Counted from the stretch's first letter, positions 16,161 to 25,538 are shown. The stretch: DNA of 64,000 nt from Bradyrhizobium sp. CCBAU 53338 (GCF_015291665.1 NZ_CP030048.1:4402001-4466000); one strand, 5' to 3'. Notes: generated by a model from the sequence alone, not told the origin. Program-made: numbers and translations.

Positions 16161-17619
16161 GCAAAAAATTCCGACCAATTCCCCTGGAAAGACCGAACTG
16201 CCGCTCGATCTAGCTGGGCCGCATATCACCCCCGGCGCGTCATCGGCACACCGGCTGTACCAGGCGCTGTGCGAGATGATCGTCTCTGGCCTGGTCAAAC
16301 CGGGCGAGCCGCTGCCGCCCTCGCGCACACTGGCGAAGCAGACCGGCTTTCGGCGCAACGCCGTCGTCACCGCCTATGAGCGGCTGATCGCCGACGGATT
16401 TGCGCAAGCGACCGTCGGCTCCGGCACCTACGTCGCGGCGCGGATTCCCACACGTGCGACTGCACCGAAGAAGTCGAAGGTCATCGTCGAGACGCCGCGG
16501 CAAGGCGCGCTCGCACTCGGCTGCACGCATATCGACGAGCGCGCGGTGCAGCGTTTTCGCGCCTTCGTCGGCCGGCGGATGCGCGCCTTTGGCAGCGAGC
16601 ATCTGCATTACGGCGACCCGCGCGGCAGCCGCGAGTTGCGCGTCGCGATCGCCGATCATCTGCTTTCGGCGCGGGGCCTGCGCTGCGACCCCGACCAGAT
16701 CATGCTCACGTCGGGCACGCTGCACACGCTGCGCATCGTTCTCGGTGCGATCCTGAAGATCGACGATCGGGTCTGGTGCGAGGATCCCGGCTATCCCATC
16801 GCGCGCAGGACCATCGCGCAATGCGGCTATCGCACCGTACCCGTTCCCGTCGATGCGCAGGGGCTGCAAGTCGCCAGAGGCCGCACCGCCGCTCCATCGG
16901 CGCGCGCGGCCTATGTGACACCGTCGCATCAGTTTCCGCTGGGCGTGCAGATGTCGATGCCGCGGCGGCTCGAGTTGCTGGACTGGGCCAGGCAGGCCGG
17001 GGCTTTCGTGTTCGAGGACGATTACGACAGCGAGTTCCGTTATGACGGCGCGCCGCTGATGTCGCTCGCCGGCATCGATCGCCTCCAGCGTGTGATCTAC
17101 ATGGGCACCTTCGCCAAGACACTGTTTCCGGGCTTGCGCATCGGCTATTGCGCCCTGCCCGAGCGTCTCATCGGCGACGTCACCGCCGCGCGCGCCGCGC
17201 TCGACCGCTTTCCTGCCACGCTGATGGAGGGTGCGGTCGCCGACATGCTCAATTCCGGCGCGTTTGCGGCCAATTTGAAGCGCGTGCGAAGACTCTATCG
17301 CGAGGCACGCGATGCGCTGGCCGAGACGCTCGAGGCGGCCTCGGACGGCGCATTGTCGGTTCCGGTGCCGTCACAGGGCCTGCACCTCGTGGCGCGGTTC
17401 GATCCATCGGTTGCGCCTGTCGCCGCGACCGAGGCGAAGCAGGCCGCTGGCGCGGAAGGTTGGCTGCTCGCCGACACCTACGCGCGGGCGCGACCCCTGC
17501 CCGGTTTCGTGCTGGGATTTTCGGGGCACGCGGTTCCACACATCGTCGTCGCCGCCGAACGGCTGGCGCGGGAAGCACGCATCGCCTTGCGCAAAGTCAA
17601 GCCGGCCCGGCGGGCATAA
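16159..17619 (+). CDS. MocR-type regulator (GntR HTH plus aminotransferase domain)
   Basis: A 486-residue protein. The N-terminus, about residues 28-95, is a GntR winged helix (LYQALCEMIVSGLVKPGEPLPPSR, then TGFRRNAVVTAYERLIADGF). The rest is a fold type I aminotransferase domain with DDYDSEFRY and the PLP-lysine segment TFAKTLFPGLRIGY. MocR regulators sense PLP or a PLP adduct and control the divergent gene, here the PNPOx-like gene. The ATG at 16159 is favoured; a TTG at 16135 would extend it by eight residues. There is no clear Shine-Dalgarno site. It could be PdxR-like. Confidence 0.87.
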   Translation: MQKIPTNSPGKTELPLDLAGPHITPGASSAHRLYQALCEMIVSGLVKPGEPLPPSRTLAKQTGFRRNAVVTAYERLIADGFAQATVGSGTYVAARIPTRATAPKKSKVIVETPRQGALALGCTHIDERAVQRFRAFVGRRMRAFGSEHLHYGDPRGSRELRVAIADHLLSARGLRCDPDQIMLTSGTLHTLRIVLGAILKIDDRVWCEDPGYPIARRTIAQCGYRTVPVPVDAQGLQVARGRTAAPSARAAYVTPSHQFPLGVQMSMPRRLELLDWARQAGAFVFEDDYDSEFRYDGAPLMSLAGIDRLQRVIYMGTFAKTLFPGLRIGYCALPERLIGDVTAARAALDRFPATLMEGAVADMLNSGAFAANLKRVRRLYREARDALAETLEAASDGALSVPVPSQGLHLVARFDPSVAPVAATEAKQAAGAEGWLLADTYARARPLPGFVLGFSGHAVPHIVVAAERLAREARIALRKVKPARRA

Positions 17620-17686
17620 CGAAGGTTGACTATCAGAATCACCGATCGCTCCCTAACATCCCGGCTCGCTTTCGGGATCTCTCATC

Positions 17687-17944
17687 ATGTCACATGTCAC
17701 AACAATTGGCCGCGCAAGTTGCCTCGCGCTTCTGGTCTCCACTGCGCTCGTGTCAACGGCCTGCGCAACGACGGTCGGACGCGAGCAGGACATCGTCGAC
17801 CTCAAGCTCGGCCAACGCGTGCAAGTGGATGACGGAACTTGCCCGGCGGGACAGGTCAAGGAAGTGCGCGGTTCGAAGATGACCGACAAGGGCGTCGTGC
17901 GAACGGCCAGTTGCGTGCCGCGGTTCGGCCCGAAGTCGAGGTGA
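17687..17944 (+). CDS. Small exported protein, possible lipoprotein
   Basis: An 85-residue protein with an N-terminal signal (LALLVSTALVSTAC) whose Cys near residue 26 could be a lipoprotein acylation site, although the lipobox is not ideal. The mature part is compact, GQRVQVDDGTCPAGQVKEVRG, with two further Cys residues that could pair. No domain is recognised. It is convergent with the exported protein at 17949, with only four bases between the stops. Confidence 0.65.
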   Translation: MSHVTTIGRASCLALLVSTALVSTACATTVGREQDIVDLKLGQRVQVDDGTCPAGQVKEVRGSKMTDKGVVRTASCVPRFGPKSR

Positions 17945-17948
17945 CCGC

Positions 17949-18314
17949 CTAAGACTTCGCCGGATCGAACATGCACTGCAGGGTCGGCTTGGCGATCTTG
18001 GTGAAGGTCGCGCCGATCTCGCTTTGCTTTGATACCGGCACCCAATCGGTCTCGATGGTGGGAACGCCGGTTTCGCTGATGCCGCGCAGCAGCGCCTCGC
18101 GAAGGTCGCGGTCCTCGACAACGGCCGCGGCATGATCATGCAGACAGCCGCAGACCTCCTCCGGATGCTCCCAGCGTCCGAGCATGCGCGGGGCACATTG
18201 CCTCACGAATTCGGTGCGCGGGTCCGGCAACCGGCTCGGTGCGCGCACCTGCGCATCAACGGAGCCGATCGTCAGAAGGGTCAGGAACGCCGCGGCGCAG
18301 AGACGAAGGTGCAT
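17949..18314 (-). CDS. Exported hypothetical protein with conserved cysteines
   Basis: A 121-residue protein with a signal peptide (MHLRLCAAAFLTLLTIGSVDA, cleavage about residue 21) and four cysteines in the mature part (RQCAPRM, EEVCGCLHD, LQCMFDP), which suggests a disulfide-stabilised periplasmic protein. The CGC-x-x-D/H element resembles short proteins of unknown function common in Bradyrhizobiaceae. No heme CxxCH motif is formed. No function can be assigned. Confidence 0.65.
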   Translation of the reverse strand: MHLRLCAAAFLTLLTIGSVDAQVRAPSRLPDPRTEFVRQCAPRMLGRWEHPEEVCGCLHDHAAAVVEDRDLREALLRGISETGVPTIETDWVPVSKQSEIGATFTKIAKPTLQCMFDPAKS

Positions 18315-18347
18315 GATGGACTTTGCCGGCTGATGTCTTGTTGCTGA

Positions 18348-18512
18348 TCACAAGCGCGCTGCGAGAACCACCGGCTGCGCCGCCGTGATCGTGACCGGCG
18401 AGCCGCTGTAATGGAAGGTGCCGATACCAGGAAGATCGCCGTCCGGCGCGCCGGCGAGCGACGAACCGGCGAGCACGAAGCCGAAAGCCAGGATGAAGCT
18501 GAGCGCGCGCAT
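18348..18512 (-). CDS. Small exported peptide, 54 residues
   Basis: Starts at ATG 18510-18512 with an AGGGA Shine-Dalgarno sequence and encodes a signal peptide (MRALSFILAFGFVLAGSSLAGA) plus a mature part of about 32 residues containing GIGTFHYSGSPVTI. The frame is open upstream for another 81 codons, but the signal peptide and ribosome site support this short form. It precedes the 17949 gene on the same strand with a 33-base gap, so the two may be cotranscribed. Function is unknown. Confidence 0.5.
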   Translation of the reverse strand: MRALSFILAFGFVLAGSSLAGAPDGDLPGIGTFHYSGSPVTITAAQPVVLAARL

Positions 18513-19038
18513 GGCGATGTCCCTGAATTGCGTGGCCGGCGGTCTGCCGTCGTCGTTGTGACGCTGATAACCATCACCGGTTTCTCCCGTGATGCGCCCA
18601 AAGCCCAAAATGGTTTCATTGCCGGTGAGAATTGTTTCGTCGGCGGCGGCCTGACGAAACAATTCGCGGAAAACATCAATCATTTCAGAAGGGGCAGCGG
18701 CGCCTTGAGCCCGCTTGGGAACCAGCGTTCGGCCTGGCTGAAGCCGTGCGGTCATATCGACGACGTCAGCGCTTCACATGCATTTTACGGTTTTCTGCTG
18801 AAGAGGTCGGCATCCGAGGGTCGGATGTGAGGGATGGTCATTATGATGGCGCAAGATCGCGCAACGATGCGCGACACGACGCAGCCGCCGGACCGCGCCG
18901 ATCGACGGATCAGCCGCCGCAGTGGCTCGCCTGGCGCGATGGCACTGCAATCGGGATGCGGCTACGAGGCCGCGCCGCAGGCATTCGTGCGGCTGAGCGG
19001 TTCGCACCTCGTGAAACCGCGCCTCAGCCGCGATCATA
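18513..19038. other. Gene-poor stretch between exported genes
   Basis: No convincing gene. A 71-codon plus-strand frame at 18834-19049 is open but has a low-complexity Arg-rich translation, overlaps the end of creA and shows no family features. The part upstream of 18512 probably carries the promoter of the small exported peptide. Confidence 0.4.
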
Positions 19039-19587
19039 CTACTGAGTAAAGAAGTCGCCGCATTTCTGGACGTTCGCGTCAGCCGGTCCCCACGGCATGA
19101 TCGGCACCGTCGAGGTCGAGTTCTTCGGCGATCCCTCGATCAGCTTGTCCGAATAGACCATGTAGACCAGCACATTGCGCTTGGCGTCACAGCCGCGGAC
19201 GATCTGCATCTTCTTGAAGAAGAGCGAGCGGCGCTTGCGGAACATGTCGTCGCCCTGCTCCATCTTGTCCCTGAACCTGATCGGGCCGATCTGGCGGCAG
19301 GCGAGCGAGACGTCAGAGACCTCCTCGGCAAGCCCGAGCCAACCCTTGAACCCGCCCCTCTCCGGCACCGTGAAATGGCAGGCCACGCCCTCGACCTCGG
19401 GGTCGTCCAGGCCATAGGTCGCGAGCTTGTCGTTCGGGCTCATCCACTTGAACACGGTGGAGCGGCGGAAGATCAGATCCGGTTCGTCGGCAGCTTGCGC
19501 GGTCGCCGCGGACGCGACCAATGCCAGAAGGAATAAAACGAGGCCTTTCAAGCGGATGCCGGAAAGACCGGGGAAACGAGATGACAT
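19039..19587 (-). CDS. creA: CreA family protein
   Basis: A 182-residue exported protein (signal peptide ending ATAQA) of the CreA family. It has DPEVEGVACHFTVPERGGFKGWLGLAEE in the first half, SVACRQIGPI-like SLACRQIGPIRF, and VYMVYSDKLIEGSPKNSTSTVPIMPW near the C-terminus, with conserved Cys residues. CreA is widespread in proteobacteria, but its molecular role is unknown. The ATG at 19587 has a GGAG site 8 bases upstream and is preferred to an in-frame TTG at 19605. Confidence 0.9.
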   Translation of the reverse strand: MSSRFPGLSGIRLKGLVLFLLALVASAATAQAADEPDLIFRRSTVFKWMSPNDKLATYGLDDPEVEGVACHFTVPERGGFKGWLGLAEEVSDVSLACRQIGPIRFRDKMEQGDDMFRKRRSLFFKKMQIVRGCDAKRNVLVYMVYSDKLIEGSPKNSTSTVPIMPWGPADANVQKCGDFFTQ

Positions 19588-19795
19588 GAAGTTCTCCGGC
19601 AACAAGTCCCCGCAATGTAGGTATGGGATGTCGCGTCAGGAAGATGACGGCAGGCGAACACGGCCGCCGTTTACCGCTCCGTGAGGCTTTTTTGTTACGG
19701 ATTGGACAAAAGTCGCTGACGGCAGAACTGCCGTGCTAGTGAACGCGTATCCCCTCTGCGACACTAACGTCTGATTTGGATTGCGGATTCGAGGA

Positions 19796-21481
19796 ATGAA
19801 TAGCGTGAACGGGTCCCCTTTTTCGGCTGCGCCGGCACGGTTGTGGCAGGTCGCGATTCTGGCGGCGGCAGGTGCGATCGGGACAGTGAGCCAGGCGGAA
19901 GCAGCGTTCTATTATTATCCTGATTATTCCGACGGATCCTATGGACGGCAGGTACGGCGTATCGAGGAGCCGCGGCTGAGGCCGCAGAAGCGCAGCGCTG
20001 CTTCCGCCAGGAACAAGAAAGAGGCGCTCGTCGAGAAGGAGAGCGGCGCGAAGCCGCAAGGTCCGCTCGTCATCGTCGTCTCGATCGAGCGGCAGAAGGT
20101 GACGATCTACGATTCCAACGGCGTGTTCGCGGAATCGCCGGTGTCGACGGGGATGAAGGGCCACTCGACGCCGATGGGCGTGTTCAGCATCATCCAGAAG
20201 CACAAATTCCACCACTCCAACATCTACAGCGGCGCGCCGATGCCGTACATGCAGCGGATCACCTGGTCCGGTGTCGCCATGCATGCCGGCGTGTTGCCGG
20301 GCTATCCGGCCTCGCACGGCTGCATCCGCATGCCGATGGCGTTCGCGGTGAAGATGTGGAACTGGACCAAGATGGGCGCGCGCGTGATCGTCACGCCCGG
20401 CCAGATGACGCCGCAAAGCTTCTCGCATCCGATGCTGGCCTCGCTGCGTGTCCCGCCACAGCCCGCAGCAAGCCTCGAGCCGACGACCAGCGTTGGCGAC
20501 AAGGCGGACAAGGGCGCGCCTGAAAAGGTCACGGACGCCAGCCCCGTCGAGACCAAATCGATCGAGACGAAGACCGCCAGCGCCGACGCCGTGCTCGAGT
20601 TGCGCTCCACGGTCGGTCATGCCGTGATGTCTGACGTGACCACGGGCAATGCACCGGTCCGCGAGGAAACCGCCAAGACCGAAGTTGAGACCGAGGTCAG
20701 GACCGGCGACACCAAGTCAGCCGAGGCTTCCGAGCCGGTCAAGCAGCCCGACGTAGCTGCGAAGACGGACGAAGCAGCCAAGCCTGCCGACACAGTGAGC
20801 CCGGCCGCGAAGCCAGCCGAGGCTGCCGAAGCGCCCAAGGCAATTTCGGACGACAAGGTCGAGGCCGCAAAGTCTGAGCCGGTCAAGGCCGACACGACGG
20901 CAACCGAGACGAAGCCCGACGCGGCAGTGACGGCCACGGCTCCTGCGCAAGCTGCTCCGCCGGATGCGAAGAAGGACCAGACCCGCGTCGCCGATCCCGC
21001 GCCGTCCGTGAAGCCCGACCTGCCGAAGCGGACCGGCCAGATTGCCGTGTTCATCAGCCGCAAGGATTCCAAGCTCTACGTGCGGCAGAACTTTGCGCCG
21101 CTGTTCGATGTGCCCGTGACGATCGCCGCAAGCGACCGGCCCCTCGGCACGCACGTTTTCACCGCCGAAGTCGACAAGTCCGATTCCAATGCGCTGCATT
21201 GGTCGGTCGTGTCGCTGCCGGTTTCCGTCCGTGCCGCGGCGCGCGACGATGATGGCCGTGTCGTGCGCCGGCGCGGCGCCACCGTGATCCCTGTCGCCGC
21301 AAAGCCCGTGATCACACCGGATAGCCCGGCCGAGGCTCTGGATCGCATCACGATCCCCGCCGACGCCATGGCGAAGATCAACGAGATGCTCACCACCGGC
21401 GGCTCGGTCATCGTCTCCGACCAGGGCATCAACCAGGGCGAGACCGGCGAAGGCACCGACTTCATCGTCCGCCTCTACTGA
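19796..21481 (+). CDS. L,D-transpeptidase (YkuD) with long linker and degenerate second domain
   Basis: A 561-residue exported protein that should cross-link or anchor peptidoglycan in the periplasm. After a signal peptide ending QAEA comes a YkuD domain (about residues 90-200) with His163 and SHGCIRM, where Cys176 is the nucleophile. Residues about 215-400 form an Ala/Lys/Glu/Pro-rich linker. The C-terminal 160 residues (IAVFISRKDSKLYVRQNFAPLFDV, then RPLGTHVFT) look like the start of a second YkuD domain without the SHGC site. ATG 19796 is used; GTG 19805 has a better-spaced GAGG site. Confidence 0.87.
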   Translation: MNSVNGSPFSAAPARLWQVAILAAAGAIGTVSQAEAAFYYYPDYSDGSYGRQVRRIEEPRLRPQKRSAASARNKKEALVEKESGAKPQGPLVIVVSIERQKVTIYDSNGVFAESPVSTGMKGHSTPMGVFSIIQKHKFHHSNIYSGAPMPYMQRITWSGVAMHAGVLPGYPASHGCIRMPMAFAVKMWNWTKMGARVIVTPGQMTPQSFSHPMLASLRVPPQPAASLEPTTSVGDKADKGAPEKVTDASPVETKSIETKTASADAVLELRSTVGHAVMSDVTTGNAPVREETAKTEVETEVRTGDTKSAEASEPVKQPDVAAKTDEAAKPADTVSPAAKPAEAAEAPKAISDDKVEAAKSEPVKADTTATETKPDAAVTATAPAQAAPPDAKKDQTRVADPAPSVKPDLPKRTGQIAVFISRKDSKLYVRQNFAPLFDVPVTIAASDRPLGTHVFTAEVDKSDSNALHWSVVSLPVSVRAAARDDDGRVVRRRGATVIPVAAKPVITPDSPAEALDRITIPADAMAKINEMLTTGGSVIVSDQGINQGETGEGTDFIVRLY

Positions 21482-21567
21482 GCCTGGCTGCGATAACGCG
21501 GTGTTGAGCGGGACGGCCGCAACGGCGGAGTAAGCTTCGTGCCGGATCACATCCGGGGGACGCCGTC

Positions 21568-22131
21568 ATGATGAACCGCAGAACCGTACTCACCGCGGCG
21601 CTGCTCGCAGCATCGGCAACGCGCGCGCGGGCCGATGGCGGCATGAGCCGGATTTCCGCCTACGCCTTCTCCTTCCCGGCGCTATCAGGCGACGACATTC
21701 GCCTCGCCGCCTTCACCGGCAAGCCGGTGCTGGTCGTGAACACGGCCTCGCTGTGCGGATACACGCCGCAATATGCGGGCCTGCAAGAGCTCTGGAGCGA
21801 GTTTCGCGCGCGCGGCCTTATCGTAATCGGCGTGCCCTCCAACGATTTCGGCGGTCAGGAGCCGGGCGGCACCAGCGAGATCTCGGAGACCGCGCATCAC
21901 CAATACGGCGTTACCTTCCCCATGACGGCAAAGGCGGTGGTGGTCGGAGCCAAGGCGCATCCCTTTTACCGATGGGCCGCCGAAGCGCGGCCGAAGGAAG
22001 TTCCGAAGTGGAACTTCCACAAATACCTTCTCGGTCGTGATGGCTACATCGCCGAGGTGTTTCCATCCGCGGTGGAGCCTGCCGACACCCGCATCAAGAC
22101 TGCGATCGCGCGGGCATTGGCGGACAGTTGA
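21568..22131 (+). CDS. Glutathione peroxidase family protein, exported
   Basis: A 187-residue thioredoxin-fold peroxidase. The active-site segment is NTASLCGYTPQY with peroxidatic Cys63; GVPSNDFGGQEPG supplies the conserved Gln, and WNFHKYL the conserved Trp and Asn. Bacterial members usually reduce peroxides with thioredoxin. The N-terminus (MMNRRTVLTAALLAASATRARA) is a signal peptide with an RR pair, suggesting export, possibly by Tat. ATG 21568 or 21571 could start it; GGGGGA lies upstream. Confidence 0.92.
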   Translation: MMNRRTVLTAALLAASATRARADGGMSRISAYAFSFPALSGDDIRLAAFTGKPVLVVNTASLCGYTPQYAGLQELWSEFRARGLIVIGVPSNDFGGQEPGGTSEISETAHHQYGVTFPMTAKAVVVGAKAHPFYRWAAEARPKEVPKWNFHKYLLGRDGYIAEVFPSAVEPADTRIKTAIARALADS

Positions 22132-22305
22132 CGCGCCTCTCCAAAGAGGCTTGGGCACAATTGTGGCGAAGCGCCAAACAGCCGTTGCAATGGCGACGGG
22201 CCACCATCTAGGCTAGGATGAACGGTAAGATATTTTGGGCAGGATAGGTTTTGCCGGAGGTGAAAAGCCACGGCGGAACAACGGGATCATCTCGAGGACA
22301 ACACC

Positions 22306-23331
22306 ATGCGTGTGGCGGCAGGACTGATTTTGGCAAGCGCGATCTCTGTTGCGCTGACAGGCGCGGCTTGGTCGCAGACCCCGGCTGCGAAACCCGTGGC
22401 GGCCACGCAGGCCGCTCCCGCGCCGGCGCCGGCTGTTGCAGCTCCGGCTCCGGCCGCCGCGGCCCCCGCTGCTGCAGCGCCCGCGTCGCAAGCCGCTGCC
22501 TTCCCGCCGCCACCGCAACAGGCGCCGCAGCCGGCGCGCGCGGCCTGCAACAATCCGAACGCACTGGGCGTCGCCCGCACCGTGGAGATCGACACCACAG
22601 GCGGTCCCGGCTTCGGCTTCGAGCATTTCAAGGAGCTCGACTTCCTGCGCGACAAGGAGGTCGTCCTGACCTTCGACGACGGTCCCTGGCCCCACAACAC
22701 GCCCGCCGTGCTGAAGGCCCTCGCCGACCAATGCACCACCGGCATCTTCTTCTCGATCGGAAAGCACGCCACTTACGAGCCGGAGCTCCTGAAGCAGGTG
22801 TACGCGGCCGGCCACACCATCGGCACTCACACCTGGTCGCACGCCAACCTCAACAACAAGAAGCTGACCGAAGCGCAACGCAAGGAAGAGATAGAGAAGG
22901 GCATCAGCGCCGTGAAGTGGGCGCTCGGCGGCATTTCGCCGGCTGCGTTCTTCCGCTTCCCGGCGCTGCAACATCCGCCGGAGATGGTCACCTATCTCGG
23001 CAACCGCAACGTCGCGATCTTCTCCTGCGACATCGACTCCTTCGACTTCAAGGCCTCGAAGCCCGAGAAGGTGATCGAGACCGTGATGAAGAAACTCGAG
23101 AACAAGGGCAAGGGCATCATTCTGATGCACGACTTCCAGAAGCACACGGCGGAAGCCCTGCCCGAGTTGCTGAACCGCCTCAAGGCCGGCGGCTACAAGG
23201 TGGTGGCGATGCGCGCCAAGGCGCCGGTCGCCTCGCTCCCCGAATACGACCAGGAGCTGATGAAGGACGTCAAGCTGCCGACGGTGAGCACGCGTCCGGT
23301 CAGTTCCGTGGTGACGACCGTTTCCGAATAG
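22306..23331 (+). CDS. Exported polysaccharide deacetylase (NodB homology domain)
   Basis: A 341-residue protein. Residues 1-23 are a signal peptide, residues 27-80 an Ala/Pro-rich linker, and the remainder a CE4 deacetylase domain with TFDDGP at 122-127 (Asp124 catalytic base, Asp125 metal), HTWSH at 175-179 (metal His pair) and FFRFPA. The family removes acetyl groups from GlcNAc polymers such as peptidoglycan or exopolysaccharide. It should act in the periplasm. The following DHFR-like gene starts eight bases after its stop, so the two are probably cotranscribed. Confidence 0.92.
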   Translation: MRVAAGLILASAISVALTGAAWSQTPAAKPVAATQAAPAPAPAVAAPAPAAAAPAAAAPASQAAAFPPPPQQAPQPARAACNNPNALGVARTVEIDTTGGPGFGFEHFKELDFLRDKEVVLTFDDGPWPHNTPAVLKALADQCTTGIFFSIGKHATYEPELLKQVYAAGHTIGTHTWSHANLNNKKLTEAQRKEEIEKGISAVKWALGGISPAAFFRFPALQHPPEMVTYLGNRNVAIFSCDIDSFDFKASKPEKVIETVMKKLENKGKGIILMHDFQKHTAEALPELLNRLKAGGYKVVAMRAKAPVASLPEYDQELMKDVKLPTVSTRPVSSVVTTVSE

Positions 23332-23338
23332 TCGTCGC

Positions 23339-23890
23339 TTGACGTTCCATTTCGAAGGCTACGTCATCGTCTCGGCGGACGGCATGCTTGCCGACGCCAG
23401 TCGCGTCATGCCCGACAGCCTGAAGTTCGAAGGCGACAAGCTGTTCTTCGAGCAGGCGCTCGATGGCGCCGCGCTGATCGTGCACGGCCGCAACTCGTAC
23501 GAACAGCAGACGAACTCGCCCAAGCGCAAGCGGCTGATCGCCACCCGCAAGATCAAGGCCCTCACCGTCGATCCGGAGATGCCGAACGCGACGCTGTGGA
23601 ATCCGGAGCATGCGAGCTTCGAGGATGCCTGCGCCTTTGCCGATGTCGCGGCGGGACGGGTCGCCGTCATCGGCGGCCCCGTCGTGTTCGAGATGTTCAT
23701 GCACCGCTACGACACGTTCTGGCTCTCGGAAGCCCCGCATGTGCGGTTGCCCGGCGGCGAAGGCTGTTTCGTCGATGTGCCCAGGCGGACTCCGCACGAG
23801 GTGCTGGCGTCACACGGGTTGGCGCCGGGCACGCCTTACATGCTCGACGCCGCGCACGACGTCACCGTCACGCCGTGGCGGCGGGGCTAG
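23339..23890 (+). CDS. Dihydrofolate reductase/RibD C-terminal-like protein
   Basis: A 183-residue protein of the DHFR-like fold, with the N-terminal VIVSADGMLAD segment, LIVHGRNSYEQ in place of the NADPH-binding GRxTYE motif, and VAVIGGPVVFEMFM as the second nucleotide motif. The start is TTG at 23339, eight bases after the deacetylase stop; the family N-terminus supports it, although no good Shine-Dalgarno site is visible, so translation may be coupled. True dihydrofolate reductase activity is unlikely. It is a predicted NADPH reductase of unknown substrate. Confidence 0.75.
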   Translation: MTFHFEGYVIVSADGMLADASRVMPDSLKFEGDKLFFEQALDGAALIVHGRNSYEQQTNSPKRKRLIATRKIKALTVDPEMPNATLWNPEHASFEDACAFADVAAGRVAVIGGPVVFEMFMHRYDTFWLSEAPHVRLPGGEGCFVDVPRRTPHEVLASHGLAPGTPYMLDAAHDVTVTPWRRG

Positions 23891-23908
23891 GCCCCGCCGA
23901 TCGGCGGC

Positions 23909-25312
23909 TCAGGGCGTCGGCAGGTGATAGACCAGTGAACCGCGCACCGTGTGGATCGTGCCGCCCGCGCTCAGGCTGGTGAAGAAGCTGTCCGTCAGAT
24001 CGTCGCGCGTCTCGACATGCGTCATGCGATATTCGGCGCGGGCCGAGATCCTGTCGCTGAAGAAACGCTCGAAGCCGCCGCCGATCGTGGCGCCGTGATA
24101 TTCGCGCTCCGGACTGGTGCTCTGAATGGCGCCGAAGAGATCGTAGCTGACGGAGCGCGCCGTCGATCCGCTGTAACCGCCGAGCACGTAGACGAGTGTC
24201 TCCGGGCTGACGAGATAGCCGGCACGCCCGCCCACGGTCCAGGCCCACTTCACCGAGGCGAGATCCGACGTGATCGTTCCTCCGGCACCGGCGCCCGTCG
24301 CCGTAATGCTCGCCCCGCCGTTCGTCGCGACGTCGATCAGGCCAAATGCGCCGATCACCCATTTCGGTGCGATCTGACGATCGTAGCCGATGGTGAAGGT
24401 GCCGCCGACATCGGCGCCGCCAAGCCCCGCCGCGTTGAAATCCAGAATGCCAGGGGCCGAGGCCGCAACATGGGGCGTGATGGCGTCACCGCCAATGCCG
24501 GCGCCGACATAGACACCGGTCCAGGCCGGATTGAGCGCCGGTGCTACCGCAGTCGTCGCCGCACCGCCGAACTGGCCGAAGCGGTAGGCCGCGCCGATCC
24601 GGATCACGTGCTCGGAAAGGTCGGTGGTCCAGACTGCGCCGAGTGGATCGACCGTGGTGTTGTGGCCAAGCCCGACATAGCGATACTCGCCACGCAGCGA
24701 CCAATTGTTGGCGAGGCGATACTCCGCGCCTGCACCCACCGTATAGCCGTACGCGGTCAGTGCGGGCTCCTGCACGGTGAACGACGGGCCGCCGCCGAGC
24801 ACCGCGTAATTGAGATTCCAGTTGTTGATGCGCATCTGGCTGTAACCAGCGAGGCCATAGAGCAGAATATCGGGCGTCGCCAGAAATCCGGCACGACCGC
24901 CGATGGTCCAGCCCTGGTCGAGCGACGGCATGGCCGCCGTGAGGGTCTGCCCGAAACCAGCCCCGCCCACGTTCACGGTCGTCCGCTGCCGCGACCAGTC
25001 GTAATCGACGAAGCCGCCAACCACGAAGCGCGTCGCAACCTGGACGTCGAAGCCGGCGAACGCGGACAATCCGAGATCGGCGCCCTGCAAGCCGTCGAGG
25101 CTGAAGAGCGAAGGGCCGCCGCCGAGCGGCGCCAGGTTCGACTGCCCCGACGCGAAGTCGAAGCCAAGTCCTGCGCCGACATAGAACTGGGTCCAGTTCG
25201 CCGCGGGCGCCAATTTCGGCGGCGCCTTCACGGGCAGGTCGGCAGCATCAGCCGCCGTGACGGCAAGGGCTGCGGCATGCGCGGCTCCCAGAACAACCAC
25301 CGCACGCGCCAT
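23909..25312 (-). CDS. Outer-membrane beta-barrel protein with two barrel domains
   Basis: A 467-residue exported protein with a signal peptide ending AADA and the sequence ADLPVKAPP, a typical mature start of Bradyrhizobium surface barrels. Two porin-like (OMP_b-brl) repeats follow, about residues 40-240 and 250-467. Each has FYVGAGLG or VYVGAGIG, GGFVDYDWSR or GAFGLIDV, and a late RGEYRYV or RAEYRMT strand. The ATG at 25312 is used; a TTG at 25333 would add seven residues. The presence of two domains in one chain is notable. Transport substrate, if any, is unknown. Confidence 0.8.
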   Translation of the reverse strand: MARAVVVLGAAHAAALAVTAADAADLPVKAPPKLAPAANWTQFYVGAGLGFDFASGQSNLAPLGGGPSLFSLDGLQGADLGLSAFAGFDVQVATRFVVGGFVDYDWSRQRTTVNVGGAGFGQTLTAAMPSLDQGWTIGGRAGFLATPDILLYGLAGYSQMRINNWNLNYAVLGGGPSFTVQEPALTAYGYTVGAGAEYRLANNWSLRGEYRYVGLGHNTTVDPLGAVWTTDLSEHVIRIGAAYRFGQFGGAATTAVAPALNPAWTGVYVGAGIGGDAITPHVAASAPGILDFNAAGLGGADVGGTFTIGYDRQIAPKWVIGAFGLIDVATNGGASITATGAGAGGTITSDLASVKWAWTVGGRAGYLVSPETLVYVLGGYSGSTARSVSYDLFGAIQSTSPEREYHGATIGGGFERFFSDRISARAEYRMTHVETRDDLTDSFFTSLSAGGTIHTVRGSLVYHLPTP

Positions 25313-25538
25313 CAGTCGCTTCGAATGAACCAAGTCCCGCCCCCGAATACGCCACGCCGGTCGAGCCCATCCAACCGGTCGACTGGTCGTATTCGGTTCC
25401 GGCAGAGTCCGACAAGGCTAGAAAGGTGCGCGCGGTCCAGCGGCCGCGATTTTGTAGAACCGCTGTGATCTCAAAGCCATAACGTGTGAATGAGGGTTCA
25501 CGCCACGCGCACTCGCGCGTGCAGAAACGCCTGTCCGG

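Noticed and set aside
18834..19049. 71-codon plus-strand frame
   Set aside because: Arg-rich, low-complexity translation; overlaps the creA end; no family features.
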